In this document: piece by piece, positions 34,067 through 44,652 of the stretch
Position numbering within the stretch: position 1 is the stretch's first letter
How the letters are laid out: each line of letters starts with the position of its first letter
Assembly: GCA_030762895.1 (NCBI GenBank)
Contig: CM061065.1
Span: forward strand, 70,478,200-70,542,199
Direction of reading: 5' to 3'
Origin: Sophora flavescens
Lineage: Eukaryota > Streptophyta > Magnoliopsida > Fabales > Fabaceae
DNA length: 64,000 nt
Program-made: the position numbers and the translations under genes
The notes under the pieces: generated by a model
Told to the model about the DNA's origin: nothing
What the model saw: the letters and a program-made list of their open reading frames with translations, nothing else
Database searches by the model: none

Positions 34067-36289
34067 TGTTGGAACCAAAGTGATTTGGATTTAATTAATC
34101 TCTAAGTTTTGATGTTCACAAAAGGATTAAATAAGCTTGGCAAAGTGTTAGTTGAGATCTAACAAGGTTATCTAGTTTTGCAGGATCACTTGAATCTTAT
34201 AAGTTATGGATACTTAGAAAAAGTTTTCATATATCTGTTTGGACTTTAAATAAGAAATCCACGTCCACCCATGTAGACAGGCTGCTCAAAAGGTTGATAA
34301 AGTTATTTATTTGAGTAGATTGAAACTTAAGTAAACGAGGCATGATAATTCCTAAGTAAAGGAATTATTAAAATATTTCTACTAGACGGAATCTAAGTTT
34401 CAAATTGAATAGACGAGCTTAACTAGCCACATCATCAGACGAGATCTTTTTTTAAGTGATTAGACGCACTTTAATGCCACGTCACTAGACGGAGATCAAA
34501 ATAACTCACTGAGATATAGGAAGTCCACAGACTTCAGTAGAAGAGAGGATATGCCACATCAGTGGATGAGCAAAATGAAAGAGTGAATAGAATTAGTTTC
34601 ACATAGAACTAAGTAGACGCAGTTTTTAAGTAGACGAGCTCATCTTTAGGATAAGCCTTCATAAATAATTTCAATCCAGTCCACAATGAATCATCTTCAT
34701 TTCAAATGATTGATATTTATTTCAAGAGAATTTTTGTTCTTCTCATTTGTTTTATATGCTTAATGCTTTGTTTCCTTGTGAGAAAAACATAGTACCATCG
34801 AGGAAATACAAAAAGCAACACAGTACAATGGGAAATGTAAAACGATCTGTACGATAACACCTTCATGGCTGGAAAAAGCTGGAAGTTACATAAAGGAGGA
34901 AAAATCGTTTTCAAGCTGCAAATGCTCAGAGCAGTGAGCCTCCATTTTGTACTACCCTGATAACCAAGAATACATTTCAGCATGGCCATGATCAAGCTAT
35001 CAATCACAACGGATATTGTGCATTCAATGCTATCTCTAAACGGGAAATTCAAAATGATCGTTGAAGCTTTTCAAGAGTAGAAGAAGGTCACTATAAATAG
35101 AGGACCTAATGCGATGAAGAACAAATTTTGCCAATACAATATTTGCTAGAACTAGCTCTCATTTCTTTCATTCTTTCAAAAGCAAAAGTCTGTATTCTTT
35201 AGTGTGAATATCATGAAAATATTCAACAGATCTTAAACTTTCATATCCTCACATATAGTGAGTTAAGAAGATCGTAAGTTAAATCTCTTTGTTAGAGTTA
35301 GAGCTTGAAGAGGATTGGTAAGAAAGGAATACTTGTAGCCTGGAGAGGTGTTGAATACTTGGTTGTAATCTATCTGGAGAAATAGTGGATAAAACCTTCA
35401 AGTCGAAGGGACTGGATGTAACTCTTGGTTGGAAGAGAGTGAACCAGGATAAAATCATCTGCGTGAATCTTCTATCATTAAACTCTTACAGCTTTATTTG
35501 TTTATACTGACTGTGGGGGTTTTGATATTGCTTTTATTAAATGTCAAAAGTCACTACTAGAAAACTTGAATTTTCAGACGGAATTTTCGGACGGATTTCA
35601 GACGGATTTACTATTTTTTATATTTTCCTTGATTTATCTTGCAAATCCGTTCGAAATTTTCGGAAATTTCGGACGGATTTGCTATTTTTTATATTTTCCT
35701 TGAAAAATATTAAATAATTTATCATATCAATATGATTAAAATATTTGATCTTAATAAATTTAAAAGTAAACAAGATTTATGAAAAAAATTAAAAAACATA
35801 TTTAGACTAATAAAATGAAATCAGTCCCTATTAAAGCAATCCGTACCGGTTTAGTTTGAGTAATTAAATTACTCTCTTCAAATTATTTTATTGGGTGCGT
35901 TAGCACTGACTTATTTCAGTGAATGCACGCTTACTAGACAATAATTTACGTTATTGTCACTATTATTACCAGTACATAAAAATGTTTTTAAATAATATGA
36001 TTAAAAGAAAAGCATTTTCATATTTTCATTCAATTTAATTTTAGATTTGAAAATAAACTGGTTTGACATTAATCAGAGATTTAATTTTGGACTGAGTATT
36101 TTCTTAGTTGATCAGTTCAATTATTAATCTTTACTCTAATTTGAATTTCGAAATCATATATTTATCAACCTTTATTTTTATATTCCAAAAAGTAAAAACA
36201 TGTTTATTTTAGACTTAAAATTTATCACTCATTTTATACCTACTAATACAAAAAAATCAAATTTATCTCTCCTATTATATCTAAAAACC

Positions 36290-36890
36290 CGTAACCCCCT
36301 CTCTTTCTTTCTATTTTCTTTCTCTGCTTCTTCTTCCTTCTCACCCATCTTATTCTTTCTCCCTCACTCCATCTTCTTCCTCCTCCTATACACCAAACCA
36401 GCCGCGCCGCCCCTAGGAGCTTCGGTAGTCACCATCTTGCCGCGTTCAGCAGCGAGCGCGCCACCCCTGTTGGCACCTTCGGCCGCCGCTCGATGGAGAG
36501 GAGAAACCACCGCACCTGGGTTGATCGCTTCCTCTACCGCCGTGATAGCTCCATGGATGTCCGACCACCATCACGGTCGCGTCTAGAGTGGGGAAGACGA
36601 CCCCGCAACGGAACTCTTCATCCAATGCATCATGCTCCGTTTGGCTTCTCCGTTTGGACGCCGTCGCTGCCGTGGTAAGCTTCCAGCCGCCAACTATGGC
36701 TTCTCCTCCACCATCTCTTCATGTTGAACATCTCTCTTCTTCCTCAAAATCTGCCTTCATGTTATGGGTCGTGGTTGTTTCAGAACCTTCTTTTGTGCGG
36801 TCCGCCTCGTCGTCATCGCTGTCGCCATGCCGCCGCCACGCCGGTCATCACAACAGCCACTGCTTCCTCTCTTTCTCAGCTTGGTGAGTA
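36290..36890 (+). other. C/T-rich leader block of CACTA-B
   Basis: A C/T- and CpG-rich block stays open in several overlapping frames. The same kind of block sits at the same place in CACTA-A and CACTA-E, so it is most likely the 5' leader of the lost transposase gene and not a protein gene. Composition differs sharply from the AT-rich flanks. Confidence 0.55.
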
Positions 36891-36894
36891 ACAA

Positions 36895-38540
36895 TCCACC
36901 TATTGTTCTTCAAATTGAAAATCCCCAAATTGATTTTGAAACCCTAACCCTTTGATTTCAGATTTTAATCTTGAAATTAAACATTGTTTTATGAAATTGG
37001 GACTGTGAATTAGTGTTTCCCTAAACCAATTTCATTATTATTTAGTTAAAATGAGTTTTCCCCAAATTGTATTTAGGAACCCTAAACCCCAATTTGATTT
37101 TATTTGAATTTGGTTCTGTTTTTGTGAAATTAATTATGATTTAGTGCAACTAGGACTCTTAATTGATGATTCCTAAGTTCATCTTCATGATCCTTTGATT
37201 CAGTAATTTGTTTTTGATGTGGTTGTAAGTCCTCTCTCATTGAAACTATTTAGCTTGAGTTTCAAACTCTATAACTCATATGCTTTACATTTATGCCTTG
37301 TGCATTTTCCTTGTGATTTTGATGTGAGACGGAAAAAATAGATGGGGTAATTATAGAGTTAAAGTTTTATAACTGCATGCTCATATGAAAATTTGTTAAG
37401 AGCTTAAAGTTAGTGGAAGAGAAAAAATTTGTTTGGTATACGTGCTCTTTCTTTTCATTTTTTTTACTTTGCTTTTCCAATTTGTTGCACATGCTTTGAG
37501 ATTTACTAAATGCATATGCTTTATTAGTTCATTGCTATCGATTCCTTCTGAGGTGGGCTATGAGATTTTTAAATTTTGTTAGTTCATTGTTGTCTATATT
37601 TCTAATTGTATCTTCCTATACATTTTCTAGTTTGTGCTCTGTCGTAGGCTTACTTATGCTTATTCCTTTTCGATTTAAATGAAGGTTGTCCTTAATTTTC
37701 TGGAAGTTTCTGGTCCACTAGAAGGCAGTCCATGTTGTTCACTAAGCCTTGATATTGCTTTGTTCATTTTTCTCCCTTTCCCCCTCTTTTCACTAGGAAA
37801 CTACTACTGAGATAGCATGATTCGTTGTTTTTGCGTGAAGATCAAAGTTGGGGCCATGCAGAAAGCAATGTAAGTGTCTTTTCTGTCTTCTAATTATATT
37901 TACGTGTTCTTTTATTAGTTTTTTATGGCAACCCTGGTTTGCTATGCATCAAAATCAAACTGGACATGCGATGTAATCATTACCACTTAAATTGATATCT
38001 TAATTGATGGAGATTTTATCTTGGTAATTAAACTTTTTTGACTTTTCTCGTGTTTCTTTATCTGGTGGTTATCAATGTAGCCTCATACCTTTTATCCTTT
38101 TATCCAATGACCTCTTTAGATTTGCCAGTCATTTGTTTATTTTGTGTATATGCAGTTGGTGTTTGTAGGTTTGCTTTTGTGCAAAGAACTTATTTGTATT
38201 GTTTTGTTATAGTAATGATAGTAATTACAATCATCAAGGTCTTTTATTTTTTGCAACGTTCTTTTGAAGCCTGACTTTTCCTGCTTAGGCTTATGAATGA
38301 TGATGATAGCTTGTGTTTGGCATTATTTAGAATTACTTGATCAATTGATTTAATATAGCTGTCACATTTATGCAAGTTTATTAAATTGCATGATAATTTG
38401 TATAATCCTCCATTGCTTACCTATTAAATGTGACATTATTGTTTGTTTTATCTTATTTACAATTCTGCTGTCTCTTATTTACATTATTGTTTGTTTTATC
38501 TTGGCCTGGCAGTAAAAAGACAACAAGAGCATTAGCTCAA
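36895..38540 (+). other. Intron-like AT-rich interior of CACTA-B
   Basis: About 1.6 kb of T-rich sequence without a credible gene. It corresponds in position to the long leader intron of the autonomous elements. Confidence 0.4.
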
Positions 38541-38550
38541 TGTTGCAGCT

Positions 38551-38760
38551 ATGAGGATGTTGTGTTGGACATGGGGACATACAAGACAAGATAAAATTAA
38601 GAACGAATGCATTAGAGAGAATGTAGGGGTAGCACCTATTATGGTAGAGATGGTAGAATCTTATGTTATGTAGTTTAGCCATGTGAGGAGAAGACCATGA
38701 GAAACCGCACTAAAAAGAGTAGAGAGTATCTTAATGTGATGGTGTCCATTATGTGAGTAC
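38551..38760 (+). pseudogene. LINE reverse-transcriptase tail fragment inside CACTA-B
   Basis: The + frame from ATG 38551 reads MRMLCWTWGHTRQDKIKNEC, then IRENVGVAPIMVEMVES, a stop, and FSHVRRRP. This matches the widespread plant RT-associated tail (rMLRWMcGHTRrDkIrNexIRe type, known to me from LINE-derived plant proteins). Two stops are present. It is on the strand of the CACTA leader, embedded between the intron-like region and the acidic tail. Confidence 0.7.
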
Positions 38761-38947
38761 AAGCCAAAAGGTTTGAATATCCATATTTTCAATCTTGTTA
38801 TTTAAATTAGTTATAATGTCTATTATCTTGTTACAGTGTGATGAATGCTTTCTCGGAAGGACTCACTATCTTTTATTTGATTATAGTAACATCCTTCTCG
38901 TTTATGATGGTGGCCACGAATTAATCAATCACGACGATGATTAGATG

Positions 38948-39030
38948 ACAATGATGATGAGGAGGAGATGATGGATGATGTGATAGATGAAGATGAAGAG
39001 TTTAGTGATCAAAGTAACAATGAGGAATAA
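38948..39030 (+). pseudogene. Acidic C-terminal tail remnant
   Basis: An open stretch of Asp/Glu/Met ends EEFSDQSNNEE at a TAA near 39028. Such an acidic tail closes the TNP2-like gene in CACTA-A (19870-19958) and CACTA-E (54670-54732), so this is probably the 3' end of a deleted transposase gene. Confidence 0.5.
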
Positions 39031-39299
39031 ATTTATGTCTTTGATGTTTGTAATGATATTTTAATGCTTTGAATCTTAATATATCATTATTGTATTTCAA
39101 GATACTTTGTGTTTTTGTTTATTTTGAGCTTGATACTTGTCTAGAGTGGTATCTTAATAATAATTATTTTTTATTATATTATATTATATTAGATTCCAAG
39201 TCCAGGTACCTAATTTGGTATGCATAATTATTTAAGTTTGACCCTTTTTTATTAATAAACATGATTTGTTTATCAAAAAATATTATTTAAATATGATTA

Positions 39300-39633
39300 T
39301 CTAATCCGTGGGAAATCTGTCCAAAATAATATCATAACATTCGTCTGAAATCCGTCCAGAATTTACATGAATAGCAATATTGAATCCGTCTGAAATCCAT
39401 CCGAAATTAAGCCCAATATAACTAAAATTCAGATTTTTGTGTTTGTTAGAAATCTGTCCGAAATCTGTCTGGAACTAATTTCGGACAGAATTTTCAATTT
39501 GCAACGGGGCTTTTTCGGACGGGGGATGTTCCGTCTGAAATCCGTCCGAAATTAATTGTCCGTCCCAAATCGGTGGGAAAAGTGTCCAAATTCCGTCTAA
39601 AATCCGTCCGAAAATAACAATTTTCTAGTAGTG
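39300..39633 (-). repeat. CACTA-B right subterminal repeats
   Basis: Repeated AAATCCGTCCGAAAT/ATTTCGGACGGA words lead to the right TIR. The matching left array is at 35560-35700. Confidence 0.8.
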
Positions 39634-39770
39634 AGTTATTTTTTAGTGTGTGCATCTGCTTTATATATCCTGGTGTGAGAAAAACAGTTTTAAAAGGTTG
39701 TTTTAGAAAAATTATTAACAAACACAATTCAACCCCGCTTCTTGTGTTTGCATGTGTCAACTTCACTGAT

Positions 39771-40853
39771 GATAGATGATAAGTCAATGGTTTATTATTT
39801 CTAAAGGGTCTGGCTCTTAAAAGACATGACCTCTGATTTTGAGAGGTAACAAACTCCCAAGCTACTTTCAGCATTGAAGCTTTATTAATTGCTTGAATGG
39901 ACCTCAAACCAAGACCTCCTTCTCCAAAAGGTTTGCATATATGCTTCCATGTCACTGTTACTATTTTATGTTGATCCACACTTCCTGACCATATGAAATT
40001 CCTTTGCTAGCTATCCACTTTTTTGACGCATTCCACAGGACATTTATATACCTGGAAACTGTATATTAACATGCTTTGCATCACTGATTTCACAAGCATA
40101 ACTCTTCCCATGATGGATAACAATGAGGATTTCCAAGAAGCAAGCTTATTCTTAATTCTGTCCATAATAGGCTGCAAGTAAACTTTCTTTGGTTTACCTT
40201 TGAAAAGAGGAATTCCCAAATATATAAATGGAGTTGAACTAGCTGAGGATCTTAGAAGCAATATCATATTTCCTTTTTGCAGTGATATGTCTTGTATAGA
40301 ACTTTGATTTTGCATGATTAATTACCTGACCTGAAGCCTCTCCATAATGATGTCATCAGCATAAAGATTGTGTGAAGGAGTGGCACAACCTCTTGGTCCT
40401 GCCATCAGCTGCAATTCCCTTACCTTTACCATTTTGATAATTCCTCAGCTTAGAACATCTTCAGCTATACAAAATAAGAGGGGATACAAAGGATCACCTT
40501 GTCTAACCCCTCTATTACAAGAAAAATATCATGTTGCCTTTCCATTCACTGAGATTGACAACTTGGCTAATTGCAATATAGCTTTGATCCATTCACAAAA
40601 CTTGTTATCGAAACCAAAATAGTGCAGAACCTTCAACAAAAACTTCCAATCTAAAGTGTCAAAGGCTTTCCTTATATCTATTTTCATAGAATAATTTACC
40701 CCAAACACTTTTTTATCAAGCATATTCACTGCTTCTGAGGCTGTACAAATGCAATCACCGATCTGCCTACCTTGTATGAATCCCCTCTGATTTTCATAAA
40801 CAATTCTTGGAGCTATCTTGGCCAATCTATCTGCTAACAACTTTGTAATAATT
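39771..40853 (-). pseudogene. LINE reverse transcriptase (5'-truncated)
   Basis: Read from 40840 downward: LADRLAKIAPRIVYENQRGF, motif A SMKIDIRKAFDTLDW, and the catalytic YADD at 40363-40352. A deletion follows, then YLGIPLFKGKPKKVYLQPIM, IMGRVMLVKSVMQSM and LGLRSIQAINKASMLKVAWE. Frame changes show decay. The domain breaks at 39771 where Copia-2 inserted and continues at 8249. The 5' end at 40853 abuts the right TSD, showing that the LINE was already 5'-truncated when it integrated. Confidence 0.85.
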
Positions 40854-40870
40854 TTGTGTTTTATTACCTT
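40854..40870. repeat. LINE target-site duplication, right copy
   Basis: TTGTGTTTTATTACCTT, identical to 138-154. Confidence 0.9.
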
Positions 40871-41153
40871 ATTTTTTCTGGTCTTTGAAGAGTTTTTGTG
40901 TCAAGAAAATGCAACAATGATGAGTGGCCCTTCTAACTCCAAGAATGAAAGCTATAGTAGTGGTTCACTTTTATTGTGATAATTGTAATTCATGCCTCAC
41001 GAGGAGGGATGGGTCTGCTTGGATTACTTAACTATGTAAAAATTATGGCTTGAAGGGTTTTTCCCTATTGGTTGCTTAGTTTATATGGATAATAAACGTG
41101 TGGTACTGGGTGTTCACATGTATTAGACAGTAGAAGTGATGAATTCTTGATTT
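40871..41153. other. Flanking DNA right of the LINE
   Basis: 283 bp with no recognised feature. A short ORF from 40917 (MMSGPSNSKNESYSSGS) is too short to assign. Confidence 0.4.
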
Positions 41154-41156
41154 TGA

Positions 41157-41698
41157 CACTACCAGAAAATGCTGAGTTTCCAATGCATTTTTACTGACGA
41201 CCATGACCGCCATCGATAATGAAGAGGTTACCGATGGAAATGTCCGGCGGTAACATCGAATACTAAAAGTCACAAGAATTACTGACAAAATGTCCGTCGA
41301 TGCCCCCTTCTCTCTCACTTTCCTTTTCTCTCTTTTCTTTTCTTTTTCTTTATTCCCACCGCGCCACATTCTCCCTCTACCACCGAGCCACTGAGTGCGT
41401 CCCTCGTCCATATGTTGGGTTCCCTATTACCAACGGAAAAGGCCCTCGGTAAGGCTTTAAGGGAATTACCGATGACTTTTCCGTCAGTAATAGGGCAGCC
41501 TACTGAGGTCATTATCGACGAAAAATCCATCGGTAATTACCAATGGATAACCTAAATCCATCGGTAAGGGTTACCGACGAGCTGGTTTACCTACGGATTT
41601 GAGTCCATTGGAAAGCCGTCGGTAATACATCATTACCGACGGTTTTTGGCCGTTTCCGACGGCTTTTGCCCATCGGTAATATGCAAATTTTTGTAGCG
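41157..41698. mobile_element. Mini-CACTA (CACTA-C), 542 bp
   Basis: The left end is CACTACCAGAAAATGC. The right end on the minus strand is CGCTACAAAAATTTGC, so one base of the CACTA terminus has changed. TSD TGA lies on both sides (41154-41156 and 41699-41701). It is filled with ACCGACGG/CCGTCGGT-type repeats and has no coding capacity. Confidence 0.75.
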
Positions 41699-41702
41699 TG
41701 AT

Positions 41703-42248
41703 TGTTGGAATATTTTATTTAATTATATTCCAATGTCATAATGTGGGTAAATATCGCCAATTAATTATATAAGCTATTTATTGATTAGGGGCATTGATTG
41801 ACATGTGTTCAAACTAAGGGATAAGACTAATTAGATTTTGATTTTATAATTAACTAATTAATTATTATTTGATATGGGAAATAAATGAGCGGATGTCGTC
41901 GATGGCCCATTTCGGAATAATGGGAACCCTAGCTAATTAGTCATCACCCCATATATAGGGTATGGTCCACAATACACCGGACACAAAACATACTGCCTCT
42001 TCTCCCCAACTGAAGACATAAGGAGTCCTGATTGAGAAAGAACCACAAGCCAACGGGTGTTCATTACCCGCACCTCTTTCTTTCTCCCTCTATGTGTTTC
42101 AAATTACTGTCTATCGATTATTAGCAATGGATCCAGGAATTTTGATTATCCTTGATAAATCAGCGTGTTGTAGATTCTAAGACTATCAAGCTATGGTTGT
42201 TATTGATACATGATATGCATGCTTGTATCTTTATAATGTTTCTGCAAG
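41703..42248 (+). repeat. Copia-LTR-like relic
   Basis: It starts TGTTGGAATATT and has LTR-like order: AT-rich start, ATATATAGGG TATA-like box near 41954, a leader with pyrimidine-rich stretches, and an ATGGAT near 42127, as in the Copia-1 LTR. No TSD, PBS or internal domain was found, so it may be a truncated or solo LTR. Confidence 0.35.
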
Positions 42249-42587
42249 TAAGTTTTATGATAGCTAGGAAGCCTTGTATTTGATTTATTAGAGTTTTATT
42301 GATCACTGACTAGTACGGACATGTTCAATTAGTATCATTAGATCATGGACCCGTGCGATGTTGGAGTAAATAATATGTGTGGAAAGTAATTTATTTTTTT
42401 CAAATCTATTTATATTATATAATTACTGAAGCAAAGACTATAGCGTCGCCACTTCAATTCAATGTCCTAATCCTTCATTCCATCCAAAGAGCTGATGTGT
42501 CAAGTTCTCTTATTTTCATCATTTTTTATATTTTACAATAGAAAAAACTCATTGAACATTCACAAGGAGAGAATTAGCAACTCAATA
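42249..42587. other. Intergenic, nothing recognised
   Basis: AT-rich sequence without ORFs or repeats that I can assign. Confidence 0.4.
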
Positions 42588-42599
42588 CCCTATTGCTAG

Positions 42600-42905
42600 A
42601 GTAAATACCCAATTTGGTCCCTGAAATTGTGAAGTAGTATCAACTTGTTCCTTGAAATTATTGAAATTCAAAAAGCATCCTTGAATGATAAGTTAGTATC
42701 AATTTAGTCCCTCATTTTACTCACTTAATATCAATTAAGTCCCTGACACTGCAAACTTAATATCAACTTAGTCCATATGATTTTTAACGGAGGGACTAAG
42801 TTGATCATCGTTTTACAATTTCAGGGACTAATTTGGAATTTCGATAATTTCAGGGACCAGGTTAATACTACTTCACAATTTCAGGGATCAAATTGAGTGT
42901 TTTCT
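42600..42905. mobile_element. MITE with about 70-bp terminal inverted repeats
   Basis: The left arm AGTAAATACCCAATTTGGTC... is matched on the minus strand by AGAAAACACTCAATTTGATC..., and both continue CCTGAAATTGTGAAGTAGTA. The flanks are CCCTATTGCTAG (42588-42599) and CCCTATTACTAG (42906-42917), a TSD of about 9-12 bp with one change. Long TIRs and a 9-bp-class TSD suggest a Mutator-like MITE. Confidence 0.8.
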
Positions 42906-42917
42906 CCCTATTACTAG

Positions 42918-43146
42918 TTTCTGTCCAATCAATCCTCGTCTTCATCACTGAATTGATCATCGCCCTCTTCTTAAGGAGGCCTAAGACCAAAACCCGTGAT
43001 GAAACTAAAAATATTTAAAAATTAAAAAACATTCACAAATACCAAACCTCATTATAATACTAATAGGATATTATTGTATGATCATAAACCACATTAAAAA
43101 TATGTTTAATAATAATAATAATAATAGTAATAATAATAACTTCATC

Positions 43147-43182
<36 letters not shown>

Positions 43183-43598
43183 AAAAACTAACAATAATAA
43201 AAATAATGGTACATTCTAAATGTACAAAAAAAATATATAATAAAAAAATACAAATAAATAATATACAAAATGATAAAATGGTATTATAAAAATTAAATTA
43301 AACACTTCCAGAAAAATAGTTGATAAAGAAGAGTGTAAAAAAAAGTAGCATAATGTTGGTAAGTGAATATATAATAATTAAAATATGATATCAGAAAAAA
43401 ATTAATATTTACCTAAACTTCAAATTGATTACAATAAAGTGTAGAAAATATTAAAAGAGTGTAATAAATTGTTGGAGAATGTAGAAATAGTGTGGTATAA
43501 AATGGAAGGAATATGTGTTGGGGGAGCGGGAGCCGGTTACGCATGAATTTATATGGGGGAGGGGGGTTGGGTTGGTGGGATGGGTGGTGGGGGGCAGA
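42918..43598. other. AT-rich spacer with ATA microsatellite
   Basis: A and T dominate, with (AATAAT)n-type runs around 43108-43185. No gene is seen. Confidence 0.6.
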
Positions 43599-43693
43599 GC
43601 CACGTGTCACCACGCGGTGAGTGGTGCCACTGCAACTGGCGCCATCGTGGCACCTGTTGTAGTGGGGCCACTCACCGGGTGTTGACACGTGGC
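43599..43693. repeat. Imperfect inverted repeat with CACGTG boxes
   Basis: Arms 43599-43630 and 43662-43693 pair over 32 nt with about five mismatches. Each contains GCCACGTGTC, a G-box/ABRE-like core. The block is GC-rich in AT-rich DNA and lies about 0.96 kb upstream of the glycine-rich protein gene. It could be the core of a MITE or a regulatory hairpin. Confidence 0.75.
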
Positions 43694-44567
43694 GCTGCTT
43701 TTAATTTTTTTATCAGATTACCTGGACCAACGACGACCTGCAACATGGCAGGTCAACAGGTCAATGTCGCCAGTCAAACTAGCGCCATCTAGTCAGCAAA
43801 AAAAATTATTTTATTCCATTGTGTCAAAAAGTGGATTAGTTTGATGAATTGTTTCAAAAGTAGGTGATTTTAGTATATAATTTTTAAAAGTAGGTTACTT
43901 TAGTTAAAAAACCCAATTTGTATAGATAATGTCGATATATACAACTCTTTCTCCCTAGTTGCAATTGGTCTGATGTAATCCATTATTAATTTATAATCTT
44001 GTGTGAAAGTAATTTATACCTTTAAAGCGTGAATGCATATTTTCATAATAAAATAATAAGAAATCAACTGATATTATTAGTTACCGTATTTGTGATGATA
44101 ATGTAAATAAAAAACTCATATGGCCAGTTATGGCAAAGCATATATGGATTGGTAGAAATGGAGAACTGACTATAGAATGTCTTAAGCTTGGTTTCATTCA
44201 ATGATGATGCAAGTCTTACGTCATGATATCTTCCTTGCCCTGAGTTTCATGCACCGATAATTAATTGAATCTTCATCATGTACTTTCAAACTTGCATTCC
44301 CATTTGCATTTAGGATGTGATAGCTATCTTAAAAGTCCACATTATCGTTATGAACTCCAATTGCTTGTAATCTCACAATGTAACTCTATGATCCAATGAC
44401 CGTAAATAACAAGTCAGAAATGAAAACTAAAATAAAGGGGAAACTGACAAGAATATATGTTCGTCATTTTGGAATATAGTTAGTTATAAGATAAGACTGA
44501 ATTAAATAAATGTCATTCCAATGAAAAAAAATTGAATGATCTTGTTCTATTTCTTTCTCACCTTGCC
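43694..44567. other. Upstream region of the glycine-rich protein gene
   Basis: AT-rich non-coding sequence, likely distal promoter. No transposon was recognised here. Confidence 0.4.
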
Positions 44568-44577
44568 TATAAATAGA
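44568..44577 (+). promoter_or_regulatory. TATA box of the glycine-rich protein gene
   Basis: CTATAAATAG lies 76-85 bp upstream of the ATG, leaving a leader of about 45-55 nt, which is normal for a plant gene. Confidence 0.75.
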
Positions 44578-44652
44578 GAAGATTCGGCCACTTCATTTTC
44601 ATCAATTTATTTGTGCACAAGTTTTCTGCTGGTTCACTATAGTTTAGAAAAA

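Larger units (their letters stand above)
35552..39633 (+). mobile_element. CACTA-B: non-autonomous CACTA in the Copia-2 3' LTR
   Basis: TIRs are CACTACTAGAAAACTTG and, on the minus strand, CACTACTAGAAAATTGT. The TSD is a perfect AGT (35549-35551 and 39634-39636). Subterminal repeats are of the CGGACGGATTT / AAATCCGTCCG type. The element is 4,082 bp with no transposase domain. It keeps a C/T-rich leader (36290-36890) and an acidic tail like that of TNP2 genes (38948-39030), and contains a LINE fragment (38551-38760). This looks like an internal-deletion derivative that later gained foreign sequence. Confidence 0.95.
8250..39765 (+). mobile_element. Copia-2: large, internally deleted Ty1/copia element with extra ORF
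   Basis: LTRs are 8250-9875 (1,626 bp) and 34067-39765 (about 1,614 bp without CACTA-B). They start TGTTGGAACC and end TCAACTTCA. A PBS and a purine tract are in place. The 5-bp flanks are CTTAT (8245-8249) and CTGAT (39766-39770), a TSD with one change. Without nested inserts the element is about 9.9 kb. Gag, protease and RNase H remain. Integrase and most of RT are deleted. A long extra ORF lies between RNase H and the 3' LTR. Long LTRs plus an additional 3' ORF suggest the SIRE/Maximus lineage, which is an inference. The LTRs show roughly 20 differences in the first 260 bp, so it is the oldest of the three Copia insertions. Confidence 0.9.
34067..39765 (+). repeat. Copia-2 3' LTR, split by CACTA-B
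   Basis: It aligns with 8250-9875 over its whole length once 35552-39636 (CACTA-B plus one TSD copy) is removed. The LTR resumes at 39637 and ends CTTCA at 39765. Confidence 0.9.
155..40853 (-). mobile_element. 5'-truncated L1-type LINE, split by nested insertions
   Basis: On the minus strand the LINE reads from 40853 (inside reverse transcriptase) through 39771, then 8249-7654, then 1128-155. It ends in a poly(A) seen as a T-run at 153-161. Domain order is RT, zf-RVT zinc-binding region, RNase H, as in plant L1 elements. Removing Copia-1 and Copia-2, each with one TSD copy, leaves about 2.65 kb. The 5' end is truncated within RT. Matching 17-bp TSDs at both ends show that all 38 kb of intervening sequence arrived after the LINE did. 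Confidence 0.9.

Noticed and set aside
36200..36955. Overlapping ORFs in CACTA-B as a captured gene
   Set aside because: Better explained as the same leader block. Three frames are open at once because of composition.
41703..42248. Full solo LTR call for the Copia-LTR-like relic
   Set aside because: No matching 5-bp duplication or defined 3' end was found, so it is kept only as a low-confidence relic.
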